A DNA stretch of 64,000 nt from an uncultured Ruminococcus sp. (GTDB lineage: Bacteria > Bacillota > Clostridia > Oscillospirales > Acutalibacteraceae), in NCBI GenBank assembly GCA_902767845.1, contig CACXIV010000009.1, positions 62,001-126,000 of the forward strand, given 5' to 3'. Below are positions 52,339-61,388 of this stretch, piece after piece. The position numbers and the translations under genes are program-made. Under the pieces are notes generated by a model. That model was not told the origin of the DNA and did no database searches. It saw nothing but the letters and a program-made list of their open reading frames with translations. Positions within the stretch are counted from its first letter, which is position 1, and the number at the start of each line of letters is the position of its first letter.

Positions 52339-52531
52339 ATCGATGACCTCCTACTGTACCAAAGCAGACGCTTTTGATGAATTTGGACTATTGTTGAGAT
52401 CTTTGCCTGTCCTTTTAGCCAAAGCGTCTTTTTCTAATTGCCCTGTCACGGGAAATGATATTGTAATTATAAGTATTATACAATATTTTATTGAACAATA
52501 CAAGAGTTTTTTGTGATAATTATACGGTGGA
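52339..52531. other. Gene-free stretch
   Basis: AT-rich bases between two divergent units, continuing past the short fragment below to 52778. No promoter of convincing spacing, no hairpin and no credible ORF seen. Confidence 0.4.
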
Positions 52532-52675
52532 ATGGCATTTTTGATCCGGCTTTTAAATATCGCCGGAACGGGACCGATCTTAGGCGTTTTGCTGATCGTC
52601 ATGGCCGGCGACGTGATCGGCGGTCTGCTGACATGGTTCGCCATTTCTCTTGGAGCAACCGGAATTTGGCGATGA
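52532..52675 (+). pseudogene. Possible CstA (carbon starvation protein) fragment
   Basis: A 47-codon frame begins MAFLIRLLNIAGTGPILGV, close to the conserved N-terminal phrase of Firmicutes CstA peptide transporters (typically FLIQLLNIAGxGPIxGA). The next 28 residues no longer match. No complete transporter follows, so it is probably a decayed remnant, or a coincidental short membrane ORF. Confidence 0.35.
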
Positions 52676-52808
52676 TCGCGCTTTGTATGGCGGGCTATAA
52701 AAGACAGAGTATATTAGCGGTAACAGTTTATCCTGCTGTTGTGACAAAACGCTATAGACAATTCTGATCGATTTTGATATGATAAAGACGGAAACGGAGG
52801 GGATCGTT

Positions 52809-53906
52809 TTGAAAATCAAAAGCATGATCCGATTTTTTCTTTGCATATCACTGTCGTTCGCCGTTTGTGCTTTGTTCTGTGCCTGCGGCAATCAGCCTGA
52901 CGCCAAACAAAGCGAAACCGTCGCGCAGGAAACAACTGTCGCTCAGGCAGACGCCTCTTTGAGCGAGCACAGAAAAATCATTATCGACACCGATACGGGC
53001 GCGGATGACGCTTCGGCGCTTATCCTCGCCGCAAAGCAGAAGAACGTTGAAATACTCGGCGTGACGGTATTGGTCGGCAATGTCGATTTGGAGCAGAGCA
53101 CCAAAAACGCGCTCGCGGCGCTGGAAACAGCGGGATGTGACGCGCCTGTTTACAAGGGCTCCGCCGATACCATTGACGGAACGGTCAAGACCGCGTTCAG
53201 CGTGTTCGGCAGCGACGGAATGGGCGACGCAGACCTGATCCATCCCAAAAAGCAGGCGGAGGACGGCGACGCCGTTGACTTTATCATCAATACCGTCAAA
53301 AACAACCCGAACGAGGTTGAGATCATCTCGATCGGACCCGCGACGAATATCGCGAAGGCGATACAAAAGGCGCCCGACGATATGAAGAAGGTCAAGAGGA
53401 TCTGGTCGATGGGAACTGCGGGTCTCGGTCCCGGCAACGCTTCACCCGTGGCGGAGTTTAATGTCTATGCCGACGCACAGGCGTATAAGATCATGCTCGA
53501 CTCCGGGTTGCCGATCACCGTTATCGGACTTGATATGTGCGACGGCGAGGCGCAGTGGACAGACGATCAGTTCGCGCAGTTAGAGGCGCTGAACGATACT
53601 GGCAGATTTGTAGCCGCGTCCTTCGGCAAGATCCGTGAGTTTTACAAAGACAACGGAAGCGAATCCGTGATGAACTGCGACACTCTGGCGATGATGTGCG
53701 CGCTATGTCCCGGCTTTGTAAAGAGCTCCGTCAACACCCACGCGAGCTGTATTACCGAACAGGGCGAGACCTATTCGCAGGTGATTTTTTACAAAGAGGG
53801 CTTTACCTATGACACGGTCAAAAACGATTTTGACTATCATGCAGCTCTGGTCACCGATGTGGATAAACCGGCGTATTTCAAGAACTTTGCGGAAGCGATC
53901 AGGTAA
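52809..53906 (+). CDS. Nucleoside hydrolase, lipoprotein-anchored
   Basis: 365 residues from the TTG at 52809, which has GGAGGGG six bases upstream; the ATG at 52779 has none. A lipoprotein signal peptide (FFLCISLSFAVCALFCAC, lipid cysteine near residue 24) places it outside the membrane. The calcium-binding signature is IIIDTDTGADDASALILAA, and ISIGPATNIAKAI, AEFNVYADAQA and TVIGLDMCDG follow, as in inosine-uridine-type hydrolases. It would release bases from nucleosides outside the cell. Substrate range unknown. Confidence 0.9.
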   Translation: MKIKSMIRFFLCISLSFAVCALFCACGNQPDAKQSETVAQETTVAQADASLSEHRKIIIDTDTGADDASALILAAKQKNVEILGVTVLVGNVDLEQSTKNALAALETAGCDAPVYKGSADTIDGTVKTAFSVFGSDGMGDADLIHPKKQAEDGDAVDFIINTVKNNPNEVEIISIGPATNIAKAIQKAPDDMKKVKRIWSMGTAGLGPGNASPVAEFNVYADAQAYKIMLDSGLPITVIGLDMCDGEAQWTDDQFAQLEALNDTGRFVAASFGKIREFYKDNGSESVMNCDTLAMMCALCPGFVKSSVNTHASCITEQGETYSQVIFYKEGFTYDTVKNDFDYHAALVTDVDKPAYFKNFAEAIR

Positions 53907-54149
53907 ACATACTCGCGGCGGTCATACTGTACGCCGTCCGATCGCTCTCGTACGCAGAAACACGAACAATCATTTATTGATCTGCGGCTGCACGAATACC
54001 GACAACATTCAGCCGTCAAAAACGGAGAGCGGCGGTTTTTAGAGCGAGGACGACAGTGGCTCGATGTTTAGACGGCGTTTGACTCGGAGGATTACTGCGC
54101 CGGACCGGAAAGCACAGACCCTCGGTATGAATCGCCCGCAAAAAATGAG
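53907..54149. other. Gene-free stretch, possibly decayed
   Basis: Higher GC than the neighbouring gene-free regions and with several short frames but no ribosome-binding sites. One frame reads HLLICGCTNTD, which resembles a lipobox, but has no start. I assign nothing. Confidence 0.4.
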
Positions 54150-54173
54150 GGCTGCTTTTCTACAGCCTTTTTT
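54150..54173 (+). terminator. Weak terminator after the nucleoside hydrolase region
   Basis: GGCTG/CAGCC with an 8-base loop followed by TTTTTTC. Confidence 0.5.
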
Positions 54174-54209
54174 CGGTGCAAGCCTTCCAGGGCTTTGCCT
54201 GAGTATATG

Positions 54210-54262
54210 GTAAAAAAACAGCGTGCAAGCGACGTTTTGTCAATGCTTACACGCTGTTTGAT
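54210..54262 (-). terminator. Terminator of the MBL-fold hydrolase gene
   Basis: A 15-bp stem (one mismatch) AAACAGCGTGTAAGC/GCTTGCACGCTGTTT on the minus strand, then a T-tract. Confidence 0.88.
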
Positions 54263-54278
54263 TTGTGAAAGTCCGCGT

Positions 54279-55124
54279 TCAAATCTCAATGCTCGTACGC
54301 GGATATTGTATAAGAAAATTCAAATCATGTAATTCACAGTATTTAGCGGTCTTAAAGAATGCCGCAGCGGTATTTTCTATTATATGGGGCATGCCCCCGA
54401 TAGGACGGTTCAGCGGAGAGAAGAAATTATCCCAGTGAACGGGAATAACCAGTTTTGCGCCGGTTTTTTCTATAGTTTCCCTGAAGAATGTTTTTTCCGT
54501 ATCGGGATCCGCTTTTGCAAGACCCGCAACGCCGAGAAATAAGACATCGGCACGGATATCATCAAACTGCCCTTCTATGTAATTGAAGCTGGGACGGATC
54601 AGGATCTTCTTTTCTTTATATTCTATATAAAAATCGTAAGAGCCGCCTTCTTTATAGTCTCTTAATCTTGCCGGCTGTGTCAGAGGTTCTCTGATCGGTT
54701 CGCCAAGGTCATTATTGAGTACCGTCGGTTTGGAATGTATGGATTTCAGGATAAGGATCTTATAGTCTCCTATATCAAAGATATCGCCGTGTTTGAACAC
54801 TGAAATGTTCTCTGCCGAAACGCCTCCTCCCAAAGCGACGTTTTTGGCGGACTCGCTTCCGTAAATCCCGGCGCCGCATTTTTGGGCTATATAAGGAGCG
54901 TCCATAACATGATCGTGATGCGTATGGGAAATAAAAACCGCGCGAAGTCTGTCGATATGGTGCAGACTGATGATCTCGTCACATAAAGTCCTGTTTGTGC
55001 TCTCCTTTACTCCTCTTATATATTTGCTCAGTGACGGGCGCGTGATATGGGCGTCAAAAAGGATCTGATCCTTGCCGTCATCAAATAATAATGTTGTTGT
55101 TCCCCAAAAAGTTACTTTCAACAT
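54279..55124 (-). CDS. MBL-fold metallo-hydrolase (UlaG-like)
   Basis: 281 residues. The metallo-beta-lactamase metal site is VFISHTHHDHVMDAPYIA (HxHxDH, about residues 76-88). FDAHITRPSL, LILKSIHSKP, LFLGVAGLA and LVIPVHWDNFFSPLN complete the fold, resembling L-ascorbate-6-phosphate lactonase UlaG relatives. The substrate is unknown. Divergent from the acetyltransferase gene; own terminator. Confidence 0.88.
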   Translation of the reverse strand: MLKVTFWGTTTLLFDDGKDQILFDAHITRPSLSKYIRGVKESTNRTLCDEIISLHHIDRLRAVFISHTHHDHVMDAPYIAQKCGAGIYGSESAKNVALGGGVSAENISVFKHGDIFDIGDYKILILKSIHSKPTVLNNDLGEPIREPLTQPARLRDYKEGGSYDFYIEYKEKKILIRPSFNYIEGQFDDIRADVLFLGVAGLAKADPDTEKTFFRETIEKTGAKLVIPVHWDNFFSPLNRPIGGMPHIIENTAAAFFKTAKYCELHDLNFLIQYPRTSIEI

Positions 55125-55335
55125 GGTATGTTAACTCCTTCATCTTTGCAAATCCCGATCTGTTGAAATAATTATACCATGAAAACCCGCGCTTTACAAT
55201 CAAAACCACCTGTTCAACGGGTGGTTTTGATTTTGGATCGGCTGAAAATATCCTTCGCGACAGCGCTTGTGGACAAAATCTGATTTTTCTGCTATCATAA
55301 ACGCAGAACAAAAATGCTTAGGAAGTGAAATTATT

Positions 55336-55866
55336 GTGGCTGAAATAAAGCTTGTTCCCCTGCATCCCGACGACAGAGAACGATTTATACTCGACAATCA
55401 GGAGGCGTTCAATTACGGAGCGCTGGAAGAATTTGGGCTGCGCGACGATCATTTTGAAGAGGACGGAGAGATAATCTCCCGAAAAACAATAGAGCAGTGC
55501 ATTGACGGCGGCAACGCTTACCGAATTGTTTGCGACGGACAGAAGCTCGGCGGCGTGATTTTGAAAATCAGCGGCGATCACGGCGAGCTCGAGATCCTGT
55601 TCGTATCTCCGAAGGCTCACAGCAAGGGTATCGGTTACGCCGCTTGGTGCGAGGTCGAAAGAATGTTTCCGCAGGTCAAGGTCTGGAGTACGATTACGCC
55701 GTATTTTGAAACCCGTAATATCCATTTCTACGTCAATCGCTGCGGCTTTCATATAGTTGAGTATTACAACAGCCGCCATCCGATGTCGAATGAGCCTGAC
55801 AGCGGCGTTGACGAGCAGTTCCCCGACGGAATGTTCAGATTCGAGAAGCGTATCGGAGAATCATAA
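55336..55866 (+). CDS. GNAT family N-acetyltransferase
   Basis: 176 residues from the GTG at 55336 (GGAAGTG upstream); a longer frame from 55267 lacks a signal. IKLVPLHPDDRERFILDNQEAFNYG starts the fold, and LEILFVSPKAHSKGIGYAAWCEVERMFP carries motif A (acetyl-CoA pyrophosphate loop, H-S-K-G-I-G). NIHFYVNRCGFHIVEYY is motif B. Substrate unknown. Confidence 0.87.
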   Translation: MAEIKLVPLHPDDRERFILDNQEAFNYGALEEFGLRDDHFEEDGEIISRKTIEQCIDGGNAYRIVCDGQKLGGVILKISGDHGELEILFVSPKAHSKGIGYAAWCEVERMFPQVKVWSTITPYFETRNIHFYVNRCGFHIVEYYNSRHPMSNEPDSGVDEQFPDGMFRFEKRIGES

Positions 55867-55994
55867 TCAAATACCGATTTTCGCTTTTGACCGCGGAGAA
55901 TTGCGGACAAACGGAGTTTTTTCTGTTATTATTAAGACATTGAGATACTGATTTCAGTTAATCAAAAAAGTAATATTACCGGGAGGTTATCAAA

Positions 55995-56450
55995 ATGTTA
56001 GAGATCGGCACACAGGCGCCTGAGTTTACCCTGCCCGACCAAAACGGCGAGCAACATTCGTTGGCGGATTACAGAGGACAGAAGGTCGTTTTATATTTTT
56101 ACCCGAGGGACAACACCCCCGGCTGCACCAAGCAGGCTTGTTCGTTTGGCGAGCTTTATCCGCAGTTCCGCGAAAAGGGCGCGGTCGTGCTCGGAGTGAG
56201 CAAGGATTCCGTAGCTTCGCATAAAAAATTCGAGGAGAAATACGGCCTGCCGTTCACGCTGCTTTCCGACGTTGATAAAGCGGTCATTCAGGCGTATGAC
56301 GTTTGGAAGGAAAAGAAAAACTACGGCAAGGTCAGCATGGGTGTGGTGCGCACGACCTATTTGATCGACGAAAACGGCGTTATCGTCAAAGCCTTCGGCA
56401 AGGTCAAGGCGGCGGAGAATCCCGCTCAAATGCTTGGCGCGCTCGAATGA
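55995..56450 (+). CDS. bcp: Thioredoxin-dependent thiol peroxidase (Bcp/PrxQ)
   Basis: 151 residues. APEFTLPDQNGEQHSLADYRGQKVVLYFYPRDNTPGCTKQACSF holds the peroxidatic cysteine and the resolving cysteine five residues later (C-x-x-x-x-C), the BCP/PrxQ pattern. It reduces peroxides using thioredoxin. GGGAGG lies before the ATG. Confidence 0.96.
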   Translation: MLEIGTQAPEFTLPDQNGEQHSLADYRGQKVVLYFYPRDNTPGCTKQACSFGELYPQFREKGAVVLGVSKDSVASHKKFEEKYGLPFTLLSDVDKAVIQAYDVWKEKKNYGKVSMGVVRTTYLIDENGVIVKAFGKVKAAENPAQMLGALE

Positions 56451-56501
56451 GGATCATGGCTTCTTCGGTTTGATTTAAGTATACTTATAAGGAGAAGGTA
56501 A

Positions 56502-57968
56502 ATGATCAGGAATAAAAAAATGCTTACATTTAACCTCGGCGTGCTGTTGGCGATCATTATTTCCGTGGCTGTCGTGATCGCCGGAAGCGGACACTACACC
56601 CTGCACACAAACTCGTTTTCAGGTAATCAGGTCGAGCCGTTCGTTGAGATCAGCTGTAGCAATGACGGGGTCGTTGAGCTTTCGGATTACTACATGAAGG
56701 ACGGCGAGCTTATCATCGAGTTTGACGCTGTCGGCAAGGGCGAAACGAATGTCAAAATCAGACGCCGATTCTACAGCGACTTTGATTATTTCATTGAATC
56801 TGAGCGTACCCTCAACGTAGGGCTGTTTAATATCATTACGGACGAAACGAACGGCGAGTTCAATTTCAACGGTTATCTGACCGTTTCCAATACCGTAGTC
56901 GGCTTGCTGATCTTCACGTGGATAATGATGCTTTGGATGTTCATTGATTATCGCAGAAAAGGCGATTTTTGCTATAAGATGATCGCCTGCGGCGGCGTCA
57001 GCATCTATTGTATGGTGCTGTCGGCGTTTTTGATCTACAAGCTGCTCAACAACGGCGTTAATTCGTTCCGGATTTTTCTGCAATATATCAGAGATATCGG
57101 AATGTACCTTTTACTTACGCTCACGCCCGTAATGTTCGTGCTCTCGATATTGCTGTCCGTCAGCAATATCTGGCTGATGCGCCATGAGAGCAGGCGACTG
57201 TTAAACGCGCTCGGTATCGCCTTTGGCATACTCTGGTTTATCGGAACGGCAAATACGGTCGGCAGCGAGACGGTTGGGCTTATCAATATTTGGAACTTCC
57301 CTCACGGCAATATAATCAAGAACAGCCTGGTTTATATCATCTGCTATTTTGAGTGCATGTTCCTTTCAACGGTAGTCTGTTCCTTCCTGTCGGCAAAATA
57401 CCTTCCGGCTCGCGACCGTGACTACATCATCATCCTCGGCTGCGGTATCAACCGCGACGGAACGCTCATGCCGCTGCTAAAGGGCAGGGTAGACAGCGCG
57501 ATTCGCTTTGAAAAGGAACAGGCGGAAAAGACCGGCAAGCACGCGGTGTTCGTGCCCTCGGGCGGTCAGGGAAGCGACGAGATCATTCCCGAAAGCGAAG
57601 CCATGGCGCGCTATCTTGTCAGTCAGGGTATCCCCGAGGAGCAGATATTGCAGGAAAACAAGAGCACGAACACCTTTGAGAATATGCGGTTTTCCAAGGA
57701 TGTTATCGAAAAGCACGGCGGCGATATCTCAGAAAAAAACGTCGCCTTCGCAACGACCAATTACCATATTTTCAGAGGATATATATTGGCTAAGAAAAAC
57801 GGCTTTAAGGCGAAGGGTATTTCCGCGAGGGCGAAGATTTATTTTTTCCCCAACGCTTTCCTCAGGGAGTTCGTCGGTCTGCTGGCAGAGCAGAAGTGGA
57901 AGCACCTCTCGGTAGTCGCCTTGCTGCTGGTTCTGTTTATCGGCTTGCCTTATCTGCTTTGGGGATAA
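56502..57968 (+). CDS. Membrane protein with YdcF/DUF218 domain
   Basis: 488 residues. A signal-anchor, an extracytoplasmic beta-rich segment (about 30-110), then about six helices (to about 300) and a C-terminal DUF218 domain: DYIIILGCGINRDGTLMPLLKGRVDSAI, PSGGQGSDEIIPESEAMARYLV, and KSTNTFENMRFSKDVI, before a final helix (VVALLLVLFIGLPYLLW). DUF218 proteins such as SanA and YdcF act in cell envelope or S-adenosylmethionine-binding roles that are not well defined. AAGGAG precedes the ATG. Confidence 0.85.
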   Translation: MIRNKKMLTFNLGVLLAIIISVAVVIAGSGHYTLHTNSFSGNQVEPFVEISCSNDGVVELSDYYMKDGELIIEFDAVGKGETNVKIRRRFYSDFDYFIESERTLNVGLFNIITDETNGEFNFNGYLTVSNTVVGLLIFTWIMMLWMFIDYRRKGDFCYKMIACGGVSIYCMVLSAFLIYKLLNNGVNSFRIFLQYIRDIGMYLLLTLTPVMFVLSILLSVSNIWLMRHESRRLLNALGIAFGILWFIGTANTVGSETVGLINIWNFPHGNIIKNSLVYIICYFECMFLSTVVCSFLSAKYLPARDRDYIIILGCGINRDGTLMPLLKGRVDSAIRFEKEQAEKTGKHAVFVPSGGQGSDEIIPESEAMARYLVSQGIPEEQILQENKSTNTFENMRFSKDVIEKHGGDISEKNVAFATTNYHIFRGYILAKKNGFKAKGISARAKIYFFPNAFLREFVGLLAEQKWKHLSVVALLLVLFIGLPYLLWG

Positions 57969-58031
57969 GCTGTTTGAACCGATACAGCGCCGTATCGGGA
58001 AGATCTTTATAAATAAATAAGGAATAGCCTT

Positions 58032-59132
58032 ATGCGTAAATTAAAAAAATCAGTCAGCATACTGCTGTCGGCAGCGATCGCAACCGGCGTTTTCGCGATC
58101 GTTCCGATCAGCGCGAGCGCCGAAAGCGCTGCGCCGGAGCTAAAGAACGGCACCTATGTGCCTAATCAGGCGGTCGTTTTGTTCAGGAAGAGCGCTCTCG
58201 ACGACTAAACCGTTGCGGACAAGGACGATTCTCAGCCGCTGGGTGATTCCTTCGGCGATATGATGGACGCCTCCTCGTCTGAGAATGAGGCTCTCTGCGC
58301 CGCGGATGACGAGATCGAGATCCTTAAAAGAAGCCTCGGCAATGATTTTGTTCTTGAGGATACGGTCGTTTTCGAGGAGCCCGTATCAGCCGACAACAAG
58401 GGCGGCGAGCCCTTGGGCGCCGGCAGTGACGAGACAGCTTCGGACGGTCTGACGATCGCGCTGGTATCCTCCGATAAATATGATACCGCCGAGCTTATCG
58501 AAAAGCTCGGAAAAAACAGGAATATCGCAAAGGCGGAGCCGAATTACATTTACCGTTCAAATGCGTTTGATGACTATTCGCTAAACGACGAATACAGCAG
58601 CTACCTCTACCATGTGAACTCTCCGGCGGCGAAGAACACGGACGGCGACAGCGTAGACGACCGCGGCACTGACCCCGAAAAGGCGCTGTTGGTCAACGCT
58701 TCTTCCGGCTGGAAGAAGGTAGCTGATACCGACAACGAGGTCGTTGTAGCCGTTATCGACGGAGGCGTGCTCGATACCCATGAGGATCTTAAGGAAATGA
58801 TGTGGACAAATCCCGGCGATATCTCCGATATTTTTGATAGCGTTATTGATCTGCTCGGCGAGGACGGAGTGATCTCCTACATAGCCGCCGGAAACGACGG
58901 AGAAAACAACGACGCTCTTCACAAGGTCCCGTCCAACACCGACAGCGAATACGCGATCAGCGTCGGATCGGCTGATATCAGCGGAAAACCGTCGGCGTTT
59001 TCCGATTACGGCAAAACCGAGCTTACCGACCGTCAAAAGAAACTTGCCGACGTTAACGGCGACGGCATCGCGGACGTTCTCGACGCGTTTGAAATACAAA
59101 AAATCACTGTAGAAAAAAATAAAACCGCTTGA
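58032..59132 (+). pseudogene. Broken subtilase (S8) with dockerin-like tail
   Basis: ATG at 58032 starts a signal peptide (KKSVSILLSAAIATGVFAIVPISASA), then a propeptide-like region interrupted by TAA at 58206 in the same frame. The frame resumes through propeptide residues (IAKAEPNYIYRS) to VVAVIDGGVLDTHEDLKEMM (catalytic Asp). The histidine (normally HGTHVAG) is missing: WTNPGDIS runs straight into DIFDSVIDLLGEDGVISYIAAGNDG (oxyanion Asn). The serine (GTSMA) is missing too: FSDYGKTE jumps to a dockerin-like segment LADVNGDGIADVLDAFEIQK. So there is one nonsense codon and two in-frame internal deletions. Confidence 0.85.
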
Positions 59133-59173
59133 GTTTGATTTTTCGCGAAAAAATCTAAAGTCTTTATGATAAC

Positions 59174-59209
59174 GAGTCTCCGTTTGTTTAACGGGGACTC
59201 GGGCTTTTT
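59174..59209 (+). terminator. Terminator downstream of the broken subtilase
   Basis: GAGTCTCCGT pairs with ACGGGGACTC (one wobble), followed by GGGCTTTTTA. Confidence 0.75.
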
Positions 59210-59238
59210 AGGAATATTTGCCGATGAATTTGTGAACC

Positions 59239-59267
59239 TTGACATGCTAACGACTGTTAGCTATAAT
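59239..59267 (+). promoter_or_regulatory. Consensus promoter with palindromic operator in its spacer
   Basis: TTGACA (59239-59244), exactly 17 bases, TATAAT (59262-59267): a perfect sigma-A consensus. The spacer is almost entirely the perfect inverted repeat GCTAAC-GACT-GTTAGC (59246-59261). A repressor bound there would block RNA polymerase. The nearest regulator is the XRE protein at 60110 in the operon this promoter serves. Confidence 0.8.
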
Positions 59268-59454
59268 AAAAATAATCTCTGATCGCAGCAAAAGCGTTTT
59301 CGTATGACCTAAAAACAGGCGTTTTTTGCTGTGACACGCTTCGTATCACGGATGTGACGGAGCGGTTCTTTGCTTTTTTTGACCTGTCTGCTACTTTCAA
59401 ATCAGGGTACGGCAAATCCGCCGCGCCGCTTTTTTTGAAGGAAGGACAGATATC
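59268..59454 (+). promoter_or_regulatory. Long leader of the PAP2-XRE operon
   Basis: About 180 untranslated bases. CAGCAAAA (59286-59293) can pair with TTTTGCTG (59325-59332), and a second imperfect repeat GTGACACG/CGGATGTGAC follows. GAAGGAAGG precedes the start codon. A leader function is possible but not established. Confidence 0.35.
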
Positions 59455-60120
59455 ATGAAAGCTAAAAGAGAATTATTTTTCGGCGTCGGCATGCTTGCGG
59501 CGTTTGTACTGTGGACTGTTATGATAATGAGCGTTGACGTACGGAATGTAGGGCAGAGGGGTACGGCGGTCGGCTTTGCCGGGTTCAACACATGGTTCCA
59601 TCAAATTACGGGAGCTGATATGCGCCTATATGTTGTCACCGACTGGCTGGGGTTTGTTCCGATCGCGATATGTATCGGCTTCGGCGTTTTCGGACTTGTT
59701 CAGTTGATACGCCGCAAAAGCCTGTTCAGGGTCGATTTCGATATCCTGCTGTTGGGAGTATATTATATTCTGGTTATCGCCGGGTATCTGGTGTTTGAGA
59801 TGATACCGATCAACTACAGACCGATACCGATCGACGGTCATATGGAGGCTTCATATCCGTCCTCAACTACGCTGCTGGTGTTGTCGGTAATGCCTTCGCT
59901 GATTTTGCAGATCAAACGCAGGTGCCAAATAAAAGCAGTCAGGCTCATTGTATACGTGTTCTCGGTATCGTTTTCTGTATTTATGGTGATCGGCAGGCTG
60001 ATTTCGGGCGTTCACTGGGCGACGGATATAATCGGCTCGGTGCTGTTGAGCTTTGGATTATTCGAGCTTTATCACGCCGCTGTTCTGTTTACGGATAAGA
60101 GGGTAAAAAATGGAATTTAA
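59455..60120 (+). CDS. PAP2 family phosphatase
   Basis: 221 residues with about six helices. The core PAP2 motifs 2 and 3 are visible as EASYPSSTTLLVL and GRLISGVHWATDIIGS; motif 1 is reduced to the region INYRPIPIDG. It resembles phosphatidic-acid phosphatase-like proteins of Clostridia. The gene overlaps the XRE gene by 11 bases and is driven by the palindrome-containing promoter at 59239. Confidence 0.87.
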   Translation: MKAKRELFFGVGMLAAFVLWTVMIMSVDVRNVGQRGTAVGFAGFNTWFHQITGADMRLYVVTDWLGFVPIAICIGFGVFGLVQLIRRKSLFRVDFDILLLGVYYILVIAGYLVFEMIPINYRPIPIDGHMEASYPSSTTLLVLSVMPSLILQIKRRCQIKAVRLIVYVFSVSFSVFMVIGRLISGVHWATDIIGSVLLSFGLFELYHAAVLFTDKRVKNGI

Positions 60121-60718
60121 CGAAAAATTACAGGAGCTAAGGAAGGGCAGAGGACTGACTCAGGAGGAGCTCGCGAAAGAGCTTTTCGTATCGAGAACCG
60201 CGGTATCAAAATGGGAATCGGGTCGGGGATACCCTAATATTGATTCTCTGAAAGAAATATCGCGATTTTTTAAGGTGACGATCGACGAGCTTATCTGCCC
60301 CGATGAGATCATCAAAGCGGCAGAAAATGAAAAAAGGGAAGCTATCGGCAAATACACCGCGCTCATCTGCGGCATGCTCGATATCCTGACGTTGCTGCTG
60401 CTTTTTATCCCGGTGTTCGGGAACGGCGAAAAATCCGCCTCAGTGCCGCTGTTCGGCTTGACCGAGACCGCGGTATATATCGCGGCGGCGTATTATGCCG
60501 TGATCGGGCTGACGGTGATAAACGGCGTGTGCGCGGTGATCATAAGCCGATTTGACAAGCCGGTGTGGAATAAACACCGCTTGATGACCGGCGCGGCGCT
60601 ATCCGTAATCGCGGTGTTTTTGTTTATCATCACGCGTCAGCCGTACGCGGGTATCATCTGCTTTACTATACTGATAATCAAGGGATATATGATATTCAGA
60701 AGCCGTAAAAACGGATAA
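60110..60718 (+). CDS. XRE regulator fused to a four-helix membrane domain
   Basis: 202 residues. Residues 1-65 form an XRE helix-turn-helix: LQELRKGRGLTQEELAKELFVSRTAVSKWESGRGYPNIDSLKEISRFFKVTIDELI. Residues about 80-200 hold four hydrophobic helices. Membrane-tethered XRE proteins of this layout are common in Clostridia and usually regulate their own operon. It is translationally coupled to the PAP2 gene, so it could bind the operator in the upstream promoter. Confidence 0.9.
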   Translation: MEFNEKLQELRKGRGLTQEELAKELFVSRTAVSKWESGRGYPNIDSLKEISRFFKVTIDELICPDEIIKAAENEKREAIGKYTALICGMLDILTLLLLFIPVFGNGEKSASVPLFGLTETAVYIAAAYYAVIGLTVINGVCAVIISRFDKPVWNKHRLMTGAALSVIAVFLFIITRQPYAGIICFTILIIKGYMIFRSRKNG

Positions 60719-60758
60719 TGAGGAATTTATATATTTTAAAAAACAGGCAGGAGGATGT

Positions 60759-61256
60759 ATGGTTACGGAAACCGGTTTCATTATAAGAAAATACGAGATA
60801 AAAGATCTGGAACAAATGATAACTATCTGGAACGAGGTCGTTTCGGAAGGGATAGCCTTTCCGCAGGAAGAGCTGCTGGACGCTGAAACGGGAGCAGAGT
60901 TTTTCTCGTCGCAAAGCTACTGCGGAGTTGCCGTCAGCGGCGAAAGGGTTTACGGCTTATATATCCTTCACCCGAACAATGTCGGAAGATGCGGACATAT
61001 CTGCAACGCGAGCTACGCTGTGTCGTCTGACAGCAGAGGAAAGCATATCGGCGAAAAGCTCGTTCTGGACTGTATCAAAACCGCGAAGGCCATCGGCTTT
61101 ACCGTTTTGCAGTTCAACGCCGTTGTTGAAACGAATATTCACGCCAGACATCTATATGAGAGGATCGGCTTTACTCAGCTCGGAGTTATTCCGAACGGCT
61201 TTAGGATGAAGGACGGTCATTTTGAAAATATCTGTCCCTATTATATTGAGCTGTAG
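60759..61256 (+). CDS. GNAT family N-acetyltransferase
   Basis: 165 residues, ATG with AGGAGG five bases ahead. FIIRKYEIKDLEQMITIWNEV opens the fold; ASYAVSSDSRGKHIGEKLVLDCIKTAKAIGF is motif A, with the acetyl-CoA loop S-R-G-K-H-I-G; NIHARHLYERIGFTQLGVIPNGFRM is motif B and resembles phosphinothricin/L-amino-acid acetyltransferases. Substrate not assignable. Confidence 0.9.
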   Translation: MVTETGFIIRKYEIKDLEQMITIWNEVVSEGIAFPQEELLDAETGAEFFSSQSYCGVAVSGERVYGLYILHPNNVGRCGHICNASYAVSSDSRGKHIGEKLVLDCIKTAKAIGFTVLQFNAVVETNIHARHLYERIGFTQLGVIPNGFRMKDGHFENICPYYIEL

Positions 61257-61388
61257 CCGTCATTACAGCCTGATCCTCGGCATAATTTGCATCTTAGCCG
61301 TGATTTTTGCACCTTACCGCAAATCGGTTGAAATATAAAAATCTATAATATATACTATGTCCATAACATTCAGAAAGGATTTGAATTT

